A stretch of DNA of 8,097 nucleotides from JBNJEA01 sp051745395. GTDB taxonomy: Bacteria > Desulfobacterota > Desulfobacteria > Desulfobacterales > Desulfosalsimonadaceae. Below the pieces are notes generated by a model. The model did no database searches, was not told where the DNA came from, and saw nothing but the letters and a program-made list of their open reading frames with translations. This document shows positions 5,303-8,097 of the stretch, piece after piece. The stretch is taken from assembly GCA_051745395.1 (NCBI GenBank), contig JBNJEA010000137.1, forward strand, positions 1-8,097, read 5' to 3'. Positions within the stretch are counted from its first letter, which is position 1, and each line of letters begins with the position of its first letter. The position numbers and the translations under genes were made by a program.

Positions 5303-6040
5303 ATGAAAAAATTATCGATGATCCGAAACATTGCTTTCATTTTCATGCTGCTGGTCTCAACGGCACTGACCGGGACGGCCGCCCCGGCATGCGCCGACAC
5401 GGATTTCCATGGCCAACGGATGGCCATGGTGGAAAACCAGCTCGCCGAGCGAGACATCGACGACCCGGACGTGCTTGCCGCATTCCGCAGCGTCAAGCGC
5501 CACCGCTTTGTCCCCGAGCAGCTGCGCTCCGCGGCTTATGCCGACCGCCCCCTGCCCATCGGCCACGGCCAGACCATTTCCCAGCCCTATATCGTGGCGT
5601 TTATGACCGAAGCCCTGGCAGTGGAAGAAAACGACAATATCCTTGAAATCGGCACCGGCTCCGGCTACCAGGCCGCCATCCTCGGCGAAATCTGCAAACA
5701 GGTCTACACCATTGAAATCATCCCGGAACTCGCCCGCCGGGCCCGACGGGTGCTCGGCGGGGCCGGCTATACAAACGTCCATGTCAAAATCGGCGACGGC
5801 TACCAGGGATGGCCGGCGCATGCCCCCTATGACGGCATCATTGTCACCTGCGCGCCCACCGACATCCCCGATCCCCTCAAAGAACAACTGGCCGACGGCG
5901 GCCGCATGGTCATTCCGGTGGGCGAAACCTTTGACCAGGAACTGGTGGTCATGGTCAAAAAAGACGGCCGGCTGTTAAAAAAAGACAGCCTGCCGGTGCG
6001 CTTCGTGCCCATGGTCGACAAATCGGGAAAGACCCATTAA
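5303..6040 (+). CDS. pcm: Exported protein-L-isoaspartate O-methyltransferase
   Basis: PIMT transfers a methyl group from S-adenosylmethionine to isoaspartyl residues in aged proteins, starting their repair. The family features are clear: RHRFVPEQLR..AY.DRPLPIGHGQTISQPYIVAFM (about 67-101) and the SAM-binding glycine loop LEIGTGSGYQ (114-123), with VYTIEI, GDGYQGWP, YDGIIVTCAP and GGRMVIPVG following in the usual order. I chose the ATG at 5303 (245 aa) because it opens a signal peptide: KK, then a hydrophobic core (about 10-25) and an ACA|DTD cleavage site near residue 31. A longer in-frame start at 5255 would overlap the hydrolase gene by 20 nt and put an odd segment ahead of the signal. Classical PIMT is cytoplasmic, so this one likely acts in the periplasm; Cys30 leaves a weak lipoprotein option. 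The ribosome site is poor (GGAA about 12 nt upstream), and CCGAT-ACA-ATCGG (5276-5288) in the gap could fold over it. Confidence 0.93.
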   Translation: MKKLSMIRNIAFIFMLLVSTALTGTAAPACADTDFHGQRMAMVENQLAERDIDDPDVLAAFRSVKRHRFVPEQLRSAAYADRPLPIGHGQTISQPYIVAFMTEALAVEENDNILEIGTGSGYQAAILGEICKQVYTIEIIPELARRARRVLGGAGYTNVHVKIGDGYQGWPAHAPYDGIIVTCAPTDIPDPLKEQLADGGRMVIPVGETFDQELVVMVKKDGRLLKKDSLPVRFVPMVDKSGKTH

Positions 6041-6046
6041 AACGCC

Positions 6047-6092
6047 TTTTGCAGGTACAATCGATTGTCCGGCACGTCCGGATACCGCAAAG
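6047..6092. repeat. Branched inverted-repeat element downstream of pcm
   Basis: An outer imperfect stem pairs TTTGCAGGTA (6048-6057) with TACCGCAAA (6083-6091), giving nine pairs with one bulged A. Inside it lie the 10-bp palindrome CAATCGATTG (6058-6067) and a 5-bp hairpin TCCGG-CACGT-CCGGA (6068-6082), so a three-way branched fold is possible. No T-run follows, so it is not a standard intrinsic terminator. It may stabilise the pcm mRNA 3' end or be a protein-binding site; chance cannot be excluded. Confidence 0.35.
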
Positions 6093-6098
6093 AAACGG

Positions 6099-6127
6099 TT
6101 GAATTTGCAGTATAAAAAAGGCATAAT
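6099..6127 (+). promoter_or_regulatory. Candidate promoter just ahead of the sensor kinase gene
   Basis: TTGAAT (6099-6104, four of six) and CATAAT (6122-6127, five of six) are spaced by 17 nt. Transcription would then start around 6134, almost on the ATG at 6136, giving a leaderless or nearly leaderless mRNA. A TATAAA at 6111-6116 is a second possible -10 but lacks a good -35. Confidence 0.35.
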
Positions 6128-6135
6128 GGCTGCCC

Positions 6136-8097
6136 ATGCGAAACTGTTTCCGTTATTGGCTTTATCCGGCGCTTTTCCTGCTCTGCTGCGGTCTGCTTTT
6201 TTCCGGATCGCTGCACGGTAGAGATGAAAAAGAAAGCGGGCTTCTCACTGCCGACGAACGGCAATGGCTGGCCCGGCACGCCGACGACATCGTTTTGGCC
6301 CCGACGCCGAATTACCCGCCGGTGGATTTTTTCAATGAACACGGCGAGCACAGCGGCATTGCCGCCGATATTTTTGCATTGATCGAAAACCGGCTCGGCG
6401 TCACCTTTACCCGGAAACAGCTCAAATCCTGGCATGAAATCGTCCGGCAGGCCAGGGAGCGGACCATCGATATCACCACCATCGCCCAGAAAACACCCGA
6501 GCGGGAAAAATTCTGGCGCTTTACCCGACCCTACCTCGAGGTCCCCACCGTCATCGTGGCGCGAAAAGAGGGCCCCCGGGACCTGTCCCTCGAAGATCTC
6601 AACAACCTGGATGTGGCCATTGTCAAGGGCTACGCCATAGATGAATACATCGACCGGCATCACCCCGGCTTGACAGTTACAGCAGTGCCCGATGATCTGA
6701 CCGGTCTACAAAAACTGTCCTTCGGCGAATTTGATGCCATGATCGCCGACCTGCCCACGGCCAGCTACCTGATTTCAGAGTGGGGCATCACCAATTTGCG
6801 CATTGCCGGCAACACCGACCATCAATATCAGTATGCCATCGCCTGCAGAAAAGACTGGCCCGTTTTCCACCGGATCATAGACAAGGCCCTGGCCGATATT
6901 GCGCCGGAAAAACGCAAGGCCGTTATCAACAAATGGATCTCCATGGACCGACAGCGCTTTCCGTGGACCAAGGCGGCCTTTATCATCGGCGTGCTCGTTT
7001 TGTTTCTGGCCGGTTTTTTTATCTGGAACCGGACACTGCAACGGGCGGTGCGCCATCGGACCCGGGCGCTCGAACGCAGCGAAAACAAGTTCAAAGCCCT
7101 TTTCGATGCCTCGCCTTACGCGATTATGGTCGCCGATCTTTCCGGCAAATACCGAATGGTCAATGCCGCATTCGAAACATTTTCCGGCTACAATGCCGAT
7201 GAGGCCCTCGGCCGGACAAGCGACGAACTCGGCATCTTTGCCGATCCCTGCATCCATGACCCCCACCGGCAAAAATTTTGGGCCGACGGGCGCCTGGAAA
7301 GCATGGAAATCCCGTTTAAAGCCGCCGACGGCACCGCCGGGGTTATCATGTATTCCTGCCGGCAGATCCGGTTCGACGACCGGCCGGCCATTTTGTCCAT
7401 CGCCTTTGATATTTCCGAAAACAAACGCGCCCAGCAAGCACTCCGCGACAAAGAACAGCAGCTTCGGGGACTGGCCGCCCACCTGCCCGGGCTGGTTTAC
7501 CAGTTTTGCGTCTCACCGGACGGTCACTGGGAGATCACCTACGTCAGCGAGGGCTCGGAGGAAATCCTGGGGATCTCCTATGAACCGGAAGGATTTTTCG
7601 AACGTTTCCAGGCCCGCATTGACCCGCGGGACCTGGATGCGTTTGTCGAATCCATCCAAAACGCCGTGGCCGCGGTTTCGAACTGGGAGTTCGAAGGCCG
7701 GTTTATCAAACCCTCCGGTGAATTTTTGTGGTTCCGCGGCATGTCAAGCCCCTTTCAAAACGGGGACACCCTCCTGTTCAACGGCATCATTCTCGACATC
7801 ACCCACCAGAAACAAACCGAGGAGCAACTCCGGCATGCGCGGCACATGGAATCGGTGGGCCGGCTGGCCGCCGGCGTGGCCCACGATTTCAACAACATGC
7901 TCTCGCCCATTCTGGGGTATTCGGAAATGCTGCTCCGCGAATTTGCTTCCACGGACAAGCGATACGCCCGCCTGCAGCAGATTTTCAAAGCCGCCGAACG
8001 GGCCCGGAACCTGACCCACCAGTTGCTGGCCTACGGCAGAAAACAGACCCTGGAGGTCAAGCCGGTGGATCTCAACACCCTGATCACCGAAATGCAG
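6136..8097 (+). CDS. Periplasmic-binding-domain PAS sensor histidine kinase, 3'-truncated
   Basis: The frame runs 654 codons from the ATG at 6136 and is still open at the window end. Domains in order: signal peptide (about 1-28, hydrophobic LYPALFLLCCGLLFSGS); a periplasmic SBP_bac_3 solute-binding domain (about 45-275; APTPNYPPVDFF, GIAADIFALIENRLGV, AIVKGYAIDEYI, FDAMIADLPTASYLI); one membrane helix (279-297); PAS 1 (about 315-430); PAS 2 (about 441-558, with GEFLWFRG ending in ILDIT); and HisKA with the H-box GRLAAGVAHDFNNMLSPILGYSEM, whose phospho-acceptor is His583. The ATP-binding domain and any receiver domain lie beyond the window. The design predicts detection of an amino-acid-like or other small periplasmic ligand and autophosphorylation in the cytoplasm, as in BvgS/EvgS-type sensors; the ligand is unknown. 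The start is firm: TAA lies in frame at 6124-6126, no other start is near, and the signal peptide begins there. Its AAGG is 14 nt away, so initiation is weak or leaderless. Confidence 0.94.
   Translation, partial: MRNCFRYWLYPALFLLCCGLLFSGSLHGRDEKESGLLTADERQWLARHADDIVLAPTPNYPPVDFFNEHGEHSGIAADIFALIENRLGVTFTRKQLKSWHEIVRQARERTIDITTIAQKTPEREKFWRFTRPYLEVPTVIVARKEGPRDLSLEDLNNLDVAIVKGYAIDEYIDRHHPGLTVTAVPDDLTGLQKLSFGEFDAMIADLPTASYLISEWGITNLRIAGNTDHQYQYAIACRKDWPVFHRIIDKALADIAPEKRKAVINKWISMDRQRFPWTKAAFIIGVLVLFLAGFFIWNRTLQRAVRHRTRALERSENKFKALFDASPYAIMVADLSGKYRMVNAAFETFSGYNADEALGRTSDELGIFADPCIHDPHRQKFWADGRLESMEIPFKAADGTAGVIMYSCRQIRFDDRPAILSIAFDISENKRAQQALRDKEQQLRGLAAHLPGLVYQFCVSPDGHWEITYVSEGSEEILGISYEPEGFFERFQARIDPRDLDAFVESIQNAVAAVSNWEFEGRFIKPSGEFLWFRGMSSPFQNGDTLLFNGIILDITHQKQTEEQLRHARHMESVGRLAAGVAHDFNNMLSPILGYSEMLLREFASTDKRYARLQQIFKAAERARNLTHQLLAYGRKQTLEVKPVDLNTLITEMQ

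Noticed and set aside
6069..6092. Possible sigma54 promoter (GGCACG ... GCA) ahead of the kinase
   Set aside because: The GG and GC dinucleotides are 16 bp apart instead of the required 12.
6037..6663. 208-residue open frame antisense to the kinase start and pcm end
   Set aside because: It spans the gap and the signal-peptide region of the kinase on the opposite strand, with no domain or initiation signal.
6775..7482. 235-residue open frame antisense to the kinase
   Set aside because: No recognisable domain and no ribosome site; it mirrors the codon bias of the sense kinase gene.
6899..8014. 371-residue open frame on the plus strand, frame 2
   Set aside because: It lies wholly inside the sensor kinase, is rich in Ser/Pro/Arg/Thr with no domain, and the +1 frame through the same bases encodes clear PAS and HisKA domains. 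It is a GC-driven shadow frame.

Overview
The window is a GC-rich (roughly 60% by eye), densely coding piece of a Gram-negative bacterial chromosome. The cysteine-rich polyferredoxin, the exported isoaspartyl methyltransferase, the periplasmic-sensor PAS histidine kinase and the general protein style suggest a deltaproteobacterial sulfate-reducer lineage (Desulfobacterota, Desulfosarcina/Desulfococcus-like). That placement is inference from protein character; no rRNA or other marker gene is present. I see no phage, transposon, CRISPR array, tRNA or rRNA.

Layout. (1) Positions 1-504, plus strand: the 3' end of a polyferredoxin-type 4Fe-4S protein with unusual CxC and CNCCSCCC cysteine motifs. 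(2) Positions 526-4293, minus strand: a four-gene operon read from 4293 down to 526. It runs long NfeD (ClpP-class protease domain, membrane domain, OB-fold), short NfeD (membrane domain, OB-fold), FloA flotillin, then an unrecognised membrane-anchored protein with a low-complexity linker and a conserved-looking C-terminal tail. It has a candidate sigma70 promoter at 4357-4385 and a candidate terminator at 492-524. A heptanucleotide tandem repeat (2242-2311) sits between the short nfeD and floA. (3) Positions 4294-4608: a divergent intergenic region with a candidate promoter in each direction and a 14-bp palindrome between them. (4) Positions 4609-6040, plus strand: a glyoxalase-II-like metallo-beta-lactamase-fold hydrolase followed after 28 nt by a protein-L-isoaspartate O-methyltransferase with a signal peptide. 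(5) Positions 6041-6135: a gap with a foldable dyad element and a candidate promoter placed almost on the next start codon. (6) Positions 6136-8097, plus strand: a sensor histidine kinase (periplasmic solute-binding domain, one transmembrane segment, two PAS domains, HisKA) that continues past the window end.

How the genes fit together. NfeD plus flotillin is an established pairing (yqeZ-yqfA-yqfB in Bacillus subtilis), linked to membrane microdomains and envelope stress. The version here has two NfeD proteins and an extra membrane-anchored protein. The exported methyltransferase would act on periplasmic or surface proteins, and the kinase senses a periplasmic ligand. The window is therefore mostly about envelope maintenance and sensing. 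Nothing here is a clearly new system. The best leads are the extended NfeD-NfeD-FloA operon with its unknown fourth member, the heptamer array inside that operon, and the exported isoaspartyl methyltransferase.
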